Positions 18,899 through 27,469 of a stretch of DNA of 64,000 nucleotides are shown here, piece by piece; the first letter of the stretch is position 1, and every line of letters starts with the position of its first letter. Origin of the DNA: Maribacter huludaoensis (GTDB taxonomy: Bacteria; Bacteroidota; Bacteroidia; Flavobacteriales; Flavobacteriaceae); NCBI RefSeq assembly GCF_029350945.1, contig NZ_JARKMS010000008.1, positions 50,443 to 114,442 on the forward strand, given 5' to 3'. Under the pieces are notes generated by a model. The model had not been told where the DNA came from. It worked only from the letters and a program-made list of their open reading frames with translations, and ran no database searches. The position numbers and the translations under genes were made by a program.

Positions 18899-19489
18899 TT
18901 AATCTCTCCCAAATAAAATTTTGATGTTGGCATAAGAATTTTCTAGTGCTTTTTCTATTTTATCAGGCCCTTTCCATCTTACCTTAAAGATACCCTCCTT
19001 TTTTTCAGGTTTTAGTTTACCCTCAAAATTGGTACGCATCTCATACCAATAAACCTGCTTTAGTTTATTAACGCCATTACGCTTAAAAATGTGATATGTT
19101 GTTCTAATGTAACGATCTATAACAAGACCTTTTACACCGGTTTCTTCTTCTACTTCACGAACGGCACATTCCTCAATAGATTCCCCTTTGTCCAATTTGC
19201 CCTTAGGTAAATCCCATTTATCGTTTCGGTAAATAAAAAGTACTTTCCCCTCTCTATTTTTAACGACACCGCCACCGGCAATTACCAAAGGAACGACTTG
19301 AGTGAATTTTTTTAAAATTTCATCGTAATTAGGATGATAAATAAACGCTTCCCTCAACTTCTCCTTTCTCAATGAAGTAATTGCCTCCTCAATAGATTCT
19401 TGATTTAAAGAATAATACTCCCCATTTGTTGTATCAGAGAGTTTATTTGTCAAAATCAAAGGCAATTCATTAACAAAAACTTTATACAT
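18899..19489 (-). CDS. Nudix hydrolase
   Basis: Hydrolyses a nucleoside diphosphate linked to some other moiety; substrate not assigned. The full Nudix box is present: GKLDKGESIEECAVREVEEE followed by TGV, matching Gx5Ex7REUxEExGU. An N-terminal region of about 70 residues without recognisable motif precedes it, so the protein (196 aa) is longer than minimal Nudix enzymes. The ATG at 19489 (MYKVFVNELP) is chosen because an earlier reading from 19516 would overlap the divergent pyrE start. Only 7 bp separate the two start codons, so the promoters must lie inside each other's coding sequence. Confidence 0.88.
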   Translation of the reverse strand: MYKVFVNELPLILTNKLSDTTNGEYYSLNQESIEEAITSLRKEKLREAFIYHPNYDEILKKFTQVVPLVIAGGGVVKNREGKVLFIYRNDKWDLPKGKLDKGESIEECAVREVEEETGVKGLVIDRYIRTTYHIFKRNGVNKLKQVYWYEMRTNFEGKLKPEKKEGIFKVRWKGPDKIEKALENSYANIKILFGRD

Positions 19490-19492
19490 TTG
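19485..19492 (+). promoter_or_regulatory. TAnnTTTG element immediately ahead of pyrE
   Basis: TACATTTG ends only 4 bp before the pyrE ATG (19497). If this is the -7 element, transcription would begin at or very near the start codon. No TTG at correct spacing was found upstream. Confidence 0.35.
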
Positions 19493-19496
19493 CGTT

Positions 19497-20141
19497 ATGG
19501 TTTTAGACAAAAACACTGCAAAAAAAACAGCAGAGCTTCTCTTGCAAATTAATGCAATAAAATTGAAACCCGAAAATCCTTTTACATGGGCCTCGGGCTG
19601 GAAATCTCCTATATATTGCGATAATAGAATTTTACTTTCTTATCCTATTATAAGAAACTACGTTCGTGATGAAATGGCAAAGCAGGTAGAGCAACTTTAC
19701 GGCAAGCCAGATTGTATTGTAGGCGTAGCTACAGGTGCAATTGGAATTGGAGCTTTAGTTGCCGACAAACTTAATTTACCGTTTGTTTACGTTAGGCCTG
19801 AACCTAAATCACATGGTCGACAAAATCAAATAGAAGGTCATTTAGAAGCCCACCAAACAGTAGTGGTTATAGAAGATTTGATCAGCACCGGAAAAAGTAG
19901 CCTTAACGCTGTAAAAGCACTAAAGGCGGTAGATGCCAAAGTAAAGGGTATGTTGGCAATTTTCACATATGGTTTTGAAACTGCCGATTCTAACTTTAAA
20001 GAAGAACATACAGAGTTGCATACTTTAAGTAGTTATGATTATTTAATTGAACAGGCATCTGACACAGGCTACGTCAAAGAAGAGCAACTAATTACATTAA
20101 AGCAATGGAGGAAAGATCCTTCAAAATGGACAAATAAATAA
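19497..20141 (+). CDS. pyrE: Orotate phosphoribosyltransferase
   Basis: Joins orotate to PRPP to make orotidine 5'-monophosphate in pyrimidine synthesis. Landmarks in 214 residues: FTWASGWKSPIYCDNR (orotate site), VGVATGAIGIG, YVRPEPKSHGRQNQIEG (flexible catalytic loop) and the PRPP motif VVVIEDLISTGKSS. Dimeric cytoplasmic enzyme in the family. The gene is followed after 2 bp by an SRPBCC protein gene and is divergent from the Nudix gene. Confidence 0.96.
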   Translation: MVLDKNTAKKTAELLLQINAIKLKPENPFTWASGWKSPIYCDNRILLSYPIIRNYVRDEMAKQVEQLYGKPDCIVGVATGAIGIGALVADKLNLPFVYVRPEPKSHGRQNQIEGHLEAHQTVVVIEDLISTGKSSLNAVKALKAVDAKVKGMLAIFTYGFETADSNFKEEHTELHTLSSYDYLIEQASDTGYVKEEQLITLKQWRKDPSKWTNK

Positions 20142-20143
20142 CT

Positions 20144-20536
20144 ATGTTTATAGAAACACCAAAGGCAGAAATATCAAAAAATAAAGAAGAAACATTTAAC
20201 TTCTTGAACGACCTGCCTAATTTTAGATTGTTAATGCCTGAAAATATTGACAAATTCGAAGTTTTAAATGAAAATAGATTTCTTTTCGCACTAAAAGGAA
20301 TGCCAGAAATTGTATTGGAGAAAAAAGAGCAAACACCGTTCAACCAAATTGTTTTAGGTGCTGCAAGTGAAAAACTACCATTTACCTTAACTGCGGATAT
20401 TATAGAAATAGATGCCGATAAAAGCGAGGTTGTTCTAAGTTTTAAAGGTGAATTCAATGCAATGATGGCCATGATGATCAAAAAACCGATAACAAATTTC
20501 ATCAATACCCTATCAACAAATTTGGGCAAAGTCTAA
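20144..20536 (+). CDS. SRPBCC (START-like) family protein
   Basis: 130 residues with the pattern of the helix-grip fold: an N-terminal strand (FIETPKAEI), helix with FNFLNDLPNFRLLMP, strands through LFALKGMPEIVLE and LTADIIEID, and a long C-terminal helix ending FINTLSTNLGKV. Such proteins bind hydrophobic ligands in a central cavity. The ligand here is unknown. The gene starts 2 bp after pyrE, so it is co-transcribed, a pairing seen in other flavobacteria. Its stop overlaps the convergent birA end by 4 bp. Confidence 0.7.
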   Translation: MFIETPKAEISKNKEETFNFLNDLPNFRLLMPENIDKFEVLNENRFLFALKGMPEIVLEKKEQTPFNQIVLGAASEKLPFTLTADIIEIDADKSEVVLSFKGEFNAMMAMMIKKPITNFINTLSTNLGKV

Positions 20537-21264
20537 TACAACAAACGTATTTCCTTTAACCCATATTCCAATAAATTACCATTTTCATGTTTTACCACTA
20601 ATTTACCGCCAATAGAAACTTCTTCTATTGTGCCGGTAAAGCGTGAATCATCTTCTTTTACAAAAGTACTGACCTTACCTATTCTGAACAGTTTAGTATG
20701 ATACTGAGCATATAATTCTTCCTCTAAACTATCTATAGGTTTGTTTAAATACAAATACAACTGTTCAATTATTGAATAAAATACCGAATCTAGATTAAAA
20801 TCAGTGCCCACAATATTTTTCATAGAAGATGCATTTGGTGCATTTCTAAATACTTCTTGGTTAACATTTAATCCAAATCCTATAATTGTGCGCCTAATTT
20901 TTGAACCCGACAAAATATTTTCTATCAAGATACCTCCTATTTTAGAATTACCTGACAGAATGTCGTTAGGCCATTTTATACTTAAATCAGGTATTGCCAA
21001 CCGGTTTAAAGCATCTATTATTGCAAGTGACACACAAACACTTATTAAAAAAACACGTTGTAAGGGCACATTGATATCATTTTTCAATACGCTGAAAGCT
21101 AGATTCTTATAAGGTTCAGACTCCCATTTAGCACTCATTTGCCCCCTACCGGAAGTTTGGTTTGCAGTACTAATTACAGTAAAATCTTCCAATACTTTAT
21201 TAAATGATAAATCTTTTAAATAGGTGTTCGTAGATTGCGTGGCATCAAGTTTGATTATTTGCAT
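20533..21264 (-). CDS. birA: Biotin--[acetyl-CoA-carboxylase] ligase
   Basis: Attaches biotin through biotinyl-AMP to the acetyl-CoA carboxylase carrier protein. Landmarks in 243 residues: STNTYLKDL, the biotin-binding loop TSGRGQMSAKW, SIKWPNDIL, KIGGILIEN and a C-terminal SH3-like part (FTGTIEEVSIGGKLVVKHENG). There is no N-terminal helix-turn-helix, so it is a class I ligase without repressor function. It is convergent with the SRPBCC gene and divergent from rsfS (93 bp). Confidence 0.95.
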   Translation of the reverse strand: MQIIKLDATQSTNTYLKDLSFNKVLEDFTVISTANQTSGRGQMSAKWESEPYKNLAFSVLKNDINVPLQRVFLISVCVSLAIIDALNRLAIPDLSIKWPNDILSGNSKIGGILIENILSGSKIRRTIIGFGLNVNQEVFRNAPNASSMKNIVGTDFNLDSVFYSIIEQLYLYLNKPIDSLEEELYAQYHTKLFRIGKVSTFVKEDDSRFTGTIEEVSIGGKLVVKHENGNLLEYGLKEIRLLY

Positions 21265-21330
21265 TTACTGTTCTTATTGTGAATCTTTAATGTATTGTTA
21301 AAAACTAGTCCTAAAAGAACAAAAAAATAA

Positions 21331-21338
21331 TAACTTTG
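21331..21338 (+). promoter_or_regulatory. TAnnTTTG -7 element ahead of rsfS-ftsH run
   Basis: TAACTTTG, 19 bp upstream of the rsfS ATG. The nearest TTG is too far away for normal spacing, so only the -7 element is supported. Confidence 0.35.
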
Positions 21339-21357
21339 TAAAAACTAAAATTTTTGA

Positions 21358-21732
21358 ATGCAGGAAAATAAAACTAGCAAAGATGAGTTAATTGCATTAA
21401 TAATTCAGGGAATTGACGAAGTAAAAGGTCACAACATCAACCTATTAGATTTAAGAGAAATTGAGAATACCGTTTGTGATTACTTCATAGTTTGTAACGG
21501 TACTTCGAATACGCATGTAAATGCTATTGTAGGTTCTATTCAAAAAACAGTAAGTAAAGCGATTCAAGACAAACCTTGGCACGTAGAAGGCGAAGACAAT
21601 GCCGAATGGGTACTTATGGACTACGTTAATGTAGTTGTTCATATCTTCCAAAAGCAAGTAAGAGAATTTTATGATATAGAAGGTTTATGGGGAGATGCAA
21701 AATTCACAACTATAGAAAGTAGCGTAAATTAA
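21358..21732 (+). CDS. rsfS: Ribosome silencing factor RsfS
   Basis: Binds ribosomal protein uL14 and blocks 30S-50S joining under nutrient limitation. The 124-residue protein shows the family core: DLREIENTVCDYFIVCNGTSNTHV, WHVEG, WVLMDYVNVVVHIF and the C-terminal REFYDIEGLWGDAK. ATG at 21358. It begins a same-strand run with ftsH (12-bp gap), the usual arrangement in Bacteroidota. Confidence 0.96.
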   Translation: MQENKTSKDELIALIIQGIDEVKGHNINLLDLREIENTVCDYFIVCNGTSNTHVNAIVGSIQKTVSKAIQDKPWHVEGEDNAEWVLMDYVNVVVHIFQKQVREFYDIEGLWGDAKFTTIESSVN

Positions 21733-21744
21733 TAAAAAATTAAA

Positions 21745-23748
21745 ATGGCAAAAGAAAACAAAACAAATCCGAAAAAACCAAAGTTTAGTTCTTGGTGGAT
21801 TTATGGATTGGTAGCAGTATTACTTATTGGATTTCAATTATTCAATAGTGATGACCTAGCTAGCACACAAAAAACGACTACTTCAGAATTACAGCAGTAT
21901 TTAAGAAATGGTGATGTCAAAAAAGTATTGATCATTACCAACACCAATCAAGCAAAGGTTTTTTTAACCGATGATGCTATTGCAAAAGAAGTTCACAAAG
22001 ATGTGAACGAGAAGTCTTTTCTTCCATCATCCGGCAATGTACCTCAGTACACTTTAGATTATGGTGACCTTCAAATATTTCAGAATGAAATCACTGAAAT
22101 CAAAAAAGAAAACAATTTAGATACAATCATTGAATTTGGTAAGGAATCTACTGCTATTTTAGATTTCTTGTTATCGCTTTTACCATTTGTATTGATTATA
22201 GGTATTTGGATCTATTTAATGCGTAGAATGTCTGGCGGCGGCGGCGGCGGTGCCGGAGGTCAGATTTTTAATATAGGTAAGTCTAAAGCAAAATTATTTG
22301 ACGAAAAGACAGATACAAGAACTTCCTTTAAAGACGTTGCCGGATTAGAAGGCGCAAAAGAAGAAGTAGAAGAGATCGTAGAATTTTTAAGAAACCCGGA
22401 CAAGTATACATCATTAGGTGGTAAAATACCAAAAGGTGCATTACTTGTAGGACCTCCAGGTACTGGTAAAACACTATTGGCCAAGGCCGTTGCAGGTGAA
22501 GCTAAGGTTCCTTTCTTCTCGTTATCCGGTTCAGATTTCGTTGAAATGTTCGTAGGTGTAGGTGCTTCTAGAGTACGTGACCTGTTCAAGCAAGCTAAAG
22601 ACAAATCACCGGCCATTATATTTATTGATGAGATCGATGCCATTGGTAGGGCAAGAGGTAAAAACAATTTTACGGGATCTAATGATGAGCGTGAAAATAC
22701 GTTGAACCAATTACTAACAGAAATGGATGGTTTTGGCACCAATACAAACGTAATTGTACTTGCAGCAACCAACCGTGCAGATGTATTGGATAAAGCATTA
22801 ATGCGTGCCGGTAGATTTGACAGACAAATCTACGTGGATCTTCCAGATATTCGTGAGCGTAAGGAAATTTTTGAAGTTCATTTAAGACCTATCAAAACTG
22901 CAGAGACGTTAGATTTAGATTTCTTGGCAAGACAAACGCCTGGTTTCTCTGGTGCAGATATTGCAAATGTTTGTAACGAAGCTGCGCTAATTGCAGCTCG
23001 TAATGAGAAAAAAGCGGTTACAAAGCAAGATTTCTTAGATGCGGTCGATAGAATCGTTGGTGGTCTAGAAAAGAAAAATAAAATTATTACTCCTGGTGAG
23101 AAAGAAACCATTGCTTATCATGAGGCTGGTCACGCAACCACTAGTTGGATGTTGGAGCACGCCGCTCCTTTGGTAAAAGTTACCATTGTACCAAGAGGAC
23201 AATCATTAGGTGCTGCATGGTATTTACCGGAAGAGCGCTTAATTGTTAGGCCAGAACAAATGTTGGACGAAATGTGTGCAACTATGGGCGGTAGAGCTGC
23301 TGAAAAAGTGATTTTCAATAAAATTTCTACAGGCGCCTTAAGTGACTTGGAGAAAGTAACCAAGCAGGCTAGAGCAATGGTTACTATTTATGGACTTAAT
23401 GATGAAATTGGTAATATCACCTATTATGATTCATCTGGTCAAGATTCGTACGGTTTCTCAAAACCTTACAGTGAAGACACTGCGCGTAAAATAGATGCAG
23501 AAATTTCAAAAATAATTGAAGAGCAGTATCAACGTGCTATCAAGGTTTTAACTGAGAATAAAGATAAACTTACCACTTTAGCTGAAAGATTGTTAGAGAA
23601 AGAGGTTATCTTTAAGGAAGATTTAGAAAAAATCTTTGGCAAGCGAAATTTCGAAAAGGATATTTTAGCTTTAGAAAACGAGAAGAAACTTAAGGAAGAA
23701 GAGGACAACAAATCTACGGAAGAGCAAGAAATTACAGAGAATAAGTAA
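21745..23748 (+). CDS. ftsH: ATP-dependent zinc metalloprotease FtsH
   Basis: Membrane-anchored AAA+ protease that degrades membrane and short-lived cytosolic proteins. Two transmembrane helices (about residues 16-33 and 134-155) flank a periplasmic domain. A Gly-rich linker (SGGGGGGAGGQ) follows. The AAA core has Walker A GPPGTGKT (about 236-243), Walker B IIFIDEIDAIG and the second region of homology with MRAGRFDRQIY. The zinc site is HEAGH (459-463). The tail after about residue 630 is acidic and lysine-rich (EEEDNKSTEEQ), as in other Bacteroidota members. It sits between rsfS and a LUD-domain gene. Confidence 0.97.
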   Translation: MAKENKTNPKKPKFSSWWIYGLVAVLLIGFQLFNSDDLASTQKTTTSELQQYLRNGDVKKVLIITNTNQAKVFLTDDAIAKEVHKDVNEKSFLPSSGNVPQYTLDYGDLQIFQNEITEIKKENNLDTIIEFGKESTAILDFLLSLLPFVLIIGIWIYLMRRMSGGGGGGAGGQIFNIGKSKAKLFDEKTDTRTSFKDVAGLEGAKEEVEEIVEFLRNPDKYTSLGGKIPKGALLVGPPGTGKTLLAKAVAGEAKVPFFSLSGSDFVEMFVGVGASRVRDLFKQAKDKSPAIIFIDEIDAIGRARGKNNFTGSNDERENTLNQLLTEMDGFGTNTNVIVLAATNRADVLDKALMRAGRFDRQIYVDLPDIRERKEIFEVHLRPIKTAETLDLDFLARQTPGFSGADIANVCNEAALIAARNEKKAVTKQDFLDAVDRIVGGLEKKNKIITPGEKETIAYHEAGHATTSWMLEHAAPLVKVTIVPRGQSLGAAWYLPEERLIVRPEQMLDEMCATMGGRAAEKVIFNKISTGALSDLEKVTKQARAMVTIYGLNDEIGNITYYDSSGQDSYGFSKPYSEDTARKIDAEISKIIEEQYQRAIKVLTENKDKLTTLAERLLEKEVIFKEDLEKIFGKRNFEKDILALENEKKLKEEEDNKSTEEQEITENK

Positions 23749-23789
23749 AATTGCAGTACTTTAGATTAGCAATTATTTCAATAACGTAA

Positions 23790-24401
23790 ATGGGGTTTTT
23801 AGATATTTTATTTGGTGGTGGCAAGAAGAAGGTTTCGAAAGAAACTACAGAAACGCGCGGAGATCATATGCCAGATTTGAATATTCCTGTTGACGAAAAA
23901 TTTACTATTCATTTTAAGCAAAATGGCGGAAAGTTTATTTATTGCGATTCTGATGCCGAAGTTTCAAAAGCAATTCAAAATATAATAACTGAAAATAATT
24001 GGGAAAGCGAGCCTTTCTTCGTTCTAGATGAAAGGCTAGCCCAAAAATTTTCAAAAGAGCCAATTACTTTTACGGACCAAGCAAGATCAAGCGAAGTATT
24101 CTTTACTACTTGTGAGCACTTAATTGCACAAAACGGCAGTATACTTGTTTGCTCCAATCAATTATTGGAGAAAAAAGTAAACGAACTACCTAGTAATGTA
24201 GTAGTTTTTGCAACCACAAGTCAGCTGATCGAGTCTATAGGCGAAGGACTAAAGACCATAAAAAAGAAATACGGTCAAAAAATACCGGCTAATATAACTA
24301 CACTAAAACACTTTAAAGCTACCCCAGAAAACTCAGATGATTTTCTAACATATGGTAGTAGTACTAAAAATCTTTATCTTTTACTTTTGGAAGATTTATA
24401 G
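23790..24401 (+). CDS. LUD-domain protein (LutB/LutC-like fold)
   Basis: 203-residue protein of the LUD superfamily. Visible: an N-terminal Gly/Lys-rich stretch (ILFGGGKKKVSKE), then an alpha/beta pattern with VFFTTCEHLIAQNGSILVCSN and VVVFATTSQLIESIGEGL. LUD proteins such as LutC take part in lactate use, but here there is no lutA or lutB nearby and the gene lies between ftsH and cdsA, an arrangement common in Bacteroidota with no defined role. The start codon at 23790 follows ftsH by 41 bp. Function is therefore left open. Confidence 0.7.
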   Translation: MGFLDILFGGGKKKVSKETTETRGDHMPDLNIPVDEKFTIHFKQNGGKFIYCDSDAEVSKAIQNIITENNWESEPFFVLDERLAQKFSKEPITFTDQARSSEVFFTTCEHLIAQNGSILVCSNQLLEKKVNELPSNVVVFATTSQLIESIGEGLKTIKKKYGQKIPANITTLKHFKATPENSDDFLTYGSSTKNLYLLLLEDL

Positions 24402-24402
24402 T

Positions 24403-25206
24403 ATGAAAGAAATTCTAAGAAGGTCACTAACTGGGGCTGTGTACATAATCTTATTATTGTCAGCAGTCTTTTTAAGTTCTGATGCCTTTGACTTTTTATT
24501 TATGACCTTTGGGTTGGCTTGTTTATATGAGTACAAAAAATTAGTTCACTTAAGAGGATATCATATTTTTGCTGCTTATTTAGCCATATGGTGGGCATTT
24601 ATATATTTGGTAAAAAATCAACAGGTCATTAATATATTAATGGTAATTACCATTGTTGTAGATATTTATTTGCTCATTAACCTATTCACGAAAAAGCCTA
24701 TTAAATTCAATACTCCAATGAAATTTATTGTCGGTCTTTTCTATATTGGCGGAGGGTGTATTTTTTTAACTATGATACCTTATAAAAATGATGCTTTTGC
24801 CAAACTGTTGATAATGGGTATTTTCATTTTAATTTGGGTAAATGACTCATTTGCATACCTAGTGGGCAAAAGCATAGGAAGAACTAAACTTTTTCCTTCA
24901 GTTTCTCCTAAAAAAACTATTGAAGGTACTCTTGGAGGCTTTATATTTGCACTGGCTGCAGCTTATTTAATGGCTACTTTTGAAGCGCTGATCAGTCCAA
25001 TACAATGGATGATTCTAGCAACTGTAATTGTCGTTGCAGGTAGCTTGGGCGATTTAATTGAATCTAAATTAAAAAGGGCGGCCGGCGTTAAGGATAGCGG
25101 AGCCATTTTACCAGGTCACGGAGGCATGTTAGACCGTTTAGATAGCTTGGTCTTTGCCGCACCATTTGCATATTTAACTTTAAATATATTCAGTTATGTT
25201 TCATAG
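24403..25206 (+). CDS. cdsA: Phosphatidate cytidylyltransferase
   Basis: Integral inner-membrane enzyme forming CDP-diacylglycerol from CTP and phosphatidate. About seven to eight hydrophobic helices cover 267 residues. The signature near the C terminus is complete: SVSPKKTIEGTLGG, GDLIESKLKRAAGVKDSG and LPGHGGMLDRLDS. ATG at 24403, 1 bp after the LUD gene stop; the reading from 24352 would add 17 residues overlapping that gene and is rejected. It overlaps psd by 11 nt, so the two steps of phosphatidylethanolamine synthesis are probably co-translated. Confidence 0.95.
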   Translation: MKEILRRSLTGAVYIILLLSAVFLSSDAFDFLFMTFGLACLYEYKKLVHLRGYHIFAAYLAIWWAFIYLVKNQQVINILMVITIVVDIYLLINLFTKKPIKFNTPMKFIVGLFYIGGGCIFLTMIPYKNDAFAKLLIMGIFILIWVNDSFAYLVGKSIGRTKLFPSVSPKKTIEGTLGGFIFALAAAYLMATFEALISPIQWMILATVIVVAGSLGDLIESKLKRAAGVKDSGAILPGHGGMLDRLDSLVFAAPFAYLTLNIFSYVS

Positions 25207-25879
25207 GGAGGGACAAAAAATTATATTACTTACTTTTTGTTTAGTTGGGATTAGCGTATTGCTAGCTCATTTTTTTATTGATATAGCATGGTTGAAATTA
25301 ACAGTTCAATTGTTAGGCTTAGTGCTATTGATCATAATTCTCCAGTTTTTCAGAAACCCAAAAAGATTAGCGGTGAAGAACTTTGATGAAATTTTATCTC
25401 CGGTAGATGGCAAAGTCGTTGTTATAGAAGAGGTTTTTGAAAAAGAATTTTTTAAGGAAAAAAGAAGACAGGTTTCTATATTCATGTCTCCCGTGAACGT
25501 ACATGTTACCAGATACCCGGCTAGTGGTAGTATAACATTTTCCAAATATCACCCTGGAAAATTCTTAGTTGCTTGGCACCCAAAATCCAGTGAAGAAAAC
25601 GAAAGAACTACAGTTGTTATCAAAACTCCTAAATTTGGTGAAATTCTATATCGCCAAATTGCAGGTGCCCTGGCTAGGCGTATTGTCAATTACGCCGAAA
25701 AAGGAGAAAGCGTTCAACAAGGTGATGACGCAGGATTCATAAAGTTTGGCTCTAGAGTAGATTTATTTTTACCTTTAGATTGCCAGATAAATGTCAAGTT
25801 AAATCAGAAAGTTAAAGGCGCGGAAACTTGTATAGCTACTTTTGTCGATCCAAACGAGCATGAAGAAATTACGTATTGA
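25196..25879 (+). CDS. psd: Phosphatidylserine decarboxylase (short form)
   Basis: Makes phosphatidylethanolamine from phosphatidylserine. This 227-residue form belongs to the short, archaeal-like group: two N-terminal membrane segments (about 9-27 and 32-50), LSPVDGKVVVIEE, FMSPVNVHVTRYPASG and the self-cleavage site Gly-Ser in IKFGSRVDLF, where the serine becomes the pyruvoyl cofactor. The start overlaps cdsA and the end overlaps the ACBP gene by 20 nt. No pssA is within the window. Confidence 0.93.
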   Translation: MFHREGQKIILLTFCLVGISVLLAHFFIDIAWLKLTVQLLGLVLLIIILQFFRNPKRLAVKNFDEILSPVDGKVVVIEEVFEKEFFKEKRRQVSIFMSPVNVHVTRYPASGSITFSKYHPGKFLVAWHPKSSEENERTTVVIKTPKFGEILYRQIAGALARRIVNYAEKGESVQQGDDAGFIKFGSRVDLFLPLDCQINVKLNQKVKGAETCIATFVDPNEHEEITY

Positions 25880-26114
25880 ATTTGAGGAAAAAGTTGCTTT
25901 GGTCAATAGCTTTACCGAACCAATACCTGCGGACATTTTACTAAAATTGTATGCCTACTACAAAATAGCCAATGCAAATTTTGACAACCCAGGTAGCAAA
26001 ACCCCTCTAATCAATGCCTTTAAGGCAAATGCTTTGATTCAAGCTAAAAACATGAGTAAGAAAAAGGCCATGCAATCTTATATTGATTTGGTCAACAAAG
26101 AACTAAAAAAATAA
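25860..26114 (+). CDS. Acyl-CoA-binding protein
   Basis: 84-residue four-helix acyl-CoA-binding protein. Motifs: ILLKLYAYYKIAN (family ELLxLYxLYKQAT), MSKKKAMQSYIDLVN (MSKEEAMxxYIxxV). The usual Trp in the third helix is absent: NAFKANALIQAKN stands where KWxAWxxxKG is common, so acyl-CoA affinity may differ. ATG at 25860 lies inside the end of psd, a 20-nt overlap that suggests coupled translation. It may hand long-chain acyl-CoA to phospholipid synthesis; this is inference from position. Confidence 0.85.
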   Translation: MKKLRIEFEEKVALVNSFTEPIPADILLKLYAYYKIANANFDNPGSKTPLINAFKANALIQAKNMSKKKAMQSYIDLVNKELKK

Positions 26115-26314
26115 CCTTAGATTGATTAATGGGTAAATCATGTTATTACTTCTTCCTAAGACACAACTCTTTATCAATTTACAGATTATTAGGTTAAATT
26201 AACATTGGGGCTATTTCATTTAAATCTGCAAATCACTTATCATTATATTTATATGCTAATTCTTATAGAATGGCCGTAAAACAATATTCTAGTTAAATTG
26301 ATTGCCATTAAAAA

Positions 26315-27079
26315 TCAATGATATAAATCTTCTAAATTCGCATCACAAAGGGAACAGATAAGATCCTCCAATTTTTCACATACATCTTTAAAATAACGTT
26401 CTCCCTTTTCAGCAGTAGCATACTCCGGATTACCTATACCTGTGTCACTACTAACTTTAGACCATTGGCGTTCTGCCCAAGCCCAACCCTCATTATAAGC
26501 TTTGATCTTAAATTTTTTAGCACTACCACTACCCCATGTTTCTTTCGCCAATACCAGTTCTGGTCTTAAATAAAGCATGAGGCTAGTCTCCATCTCATCT
26601 GCATGATCACCTTTTTCCTTAAAATATTTAGATTTATCTAACATTGGTGGAAAAAAGCAGAAGCTGATGAACATCTTTGGAAACATTAAACCCAGTTCCC
26701 TAACAATCGGTTTAAAGTTATTTCCACCATGCCCATTGAACAATAGTAGCTTTCTAATTCCCTGTCTATCCAAAACAGTTACCAAGTCTTTCAATATTGC
26801 CAATTGGGTAGACGGATTTAAATTCATATCCAAATAAATATCCTTTTGCCCTGTATTGACACCGTAAGGTATGGTGGGCAAAATAATTACTTTTTTACCC
26901 TTTTCCCATGCAATCTTACCCGCAGCTTCAACCATATTTTCAGCTTGGTAGTTATCTGTGCCATATGGCAAATGATAATTATGCGCTTCTGTTGCACCCC
27001 ACGGTAATACCGCCAGTTCTATATTTTCATCCTTTAAATGATTCCAATTTGTTTCTGCTAGTATATATGGTCGTATCAT
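26315..27079 (-). CDS. Creatininase-family amidohydrolase
   Basis: Metal-dependent amidohydrolase of the creatininase fold, 254 residues. Metal motifs are intact: LPWGATEAHNYHLPYGTD (Glu, His, Asp ligands), NGHGGNNFKP and GDHADEMETS. Family members hydrolyse creatinine, guanidine-type compounds or formamides in cofactor synthesis (MftE, ArfB), so the substrate cannot be named. It stands alone, convergent with the ACBP gene and separated from the next minus-strand gene by a terminator. Confidence 0.88.
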   Translation of the reverse strand: MIRPYILAETNWNHLKDENIELAVLPWGATEAHNYHLPYGTDNYQAENMVEAAGKIAWEKGKKVIILPTIPYGVNTGQKDIYLDMNLNPSTQLAILKDLVTVLDRQGIRKLLLFNGHGGNNFKPIVRELGLMFPKMFISFCFFPPMLDKSKYFKEKGDHADEMETSLMLYLRPELVLAKETWGSGSAKKFKIKAYNEGWAWAERQWSKVSSDTGIGNPEYATAEKGERYFKDVCEKLEDLICSLCDANLEDLYH

Positions 27080-27102
27080 AGTATTAAAGATACTATATAC
27101 GC

Positions 27103-27132
27103 AAAAAAAAACCCTTGAATAAATTCAAGGGT
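27103..27132 (-). terminator. Terminator after DUF5670-like gene
   Basis: Stem ACCCTTGAAT with ATTCAAGGGT around a 2-nt centre. On the minus strand it is followed by eight T residues (the A-run 27103-27110). It ends the transcript of the small gene at 27162-27329 and separates it from the creatininase-like gene. Confidence 0.85.
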
Positions 27133-27161
27133 ATGTATATTATTTACATAATGTAATGTAA

Positions 27162-27341
<180 letters not shown>

Positions 27342-27469
27342 TTAGATTGTTTATATGACAAAGTTAAAGGCATTACCCCTATACCCTTAACTCAAACGAA
27401 TTGATTACTAGCTCTAAATCAGCGCCATACTATCAACACACTTCACTACAAGTATTAAAAACCAACCAC

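Noticed and set aside
26115..26314. Gap between ACBP and creatininase-like genes searched for small RNA or riboswitch
   Set aside because: No stable hairpin, terminator or conserved motif was visible; it is simply a convergent gap.
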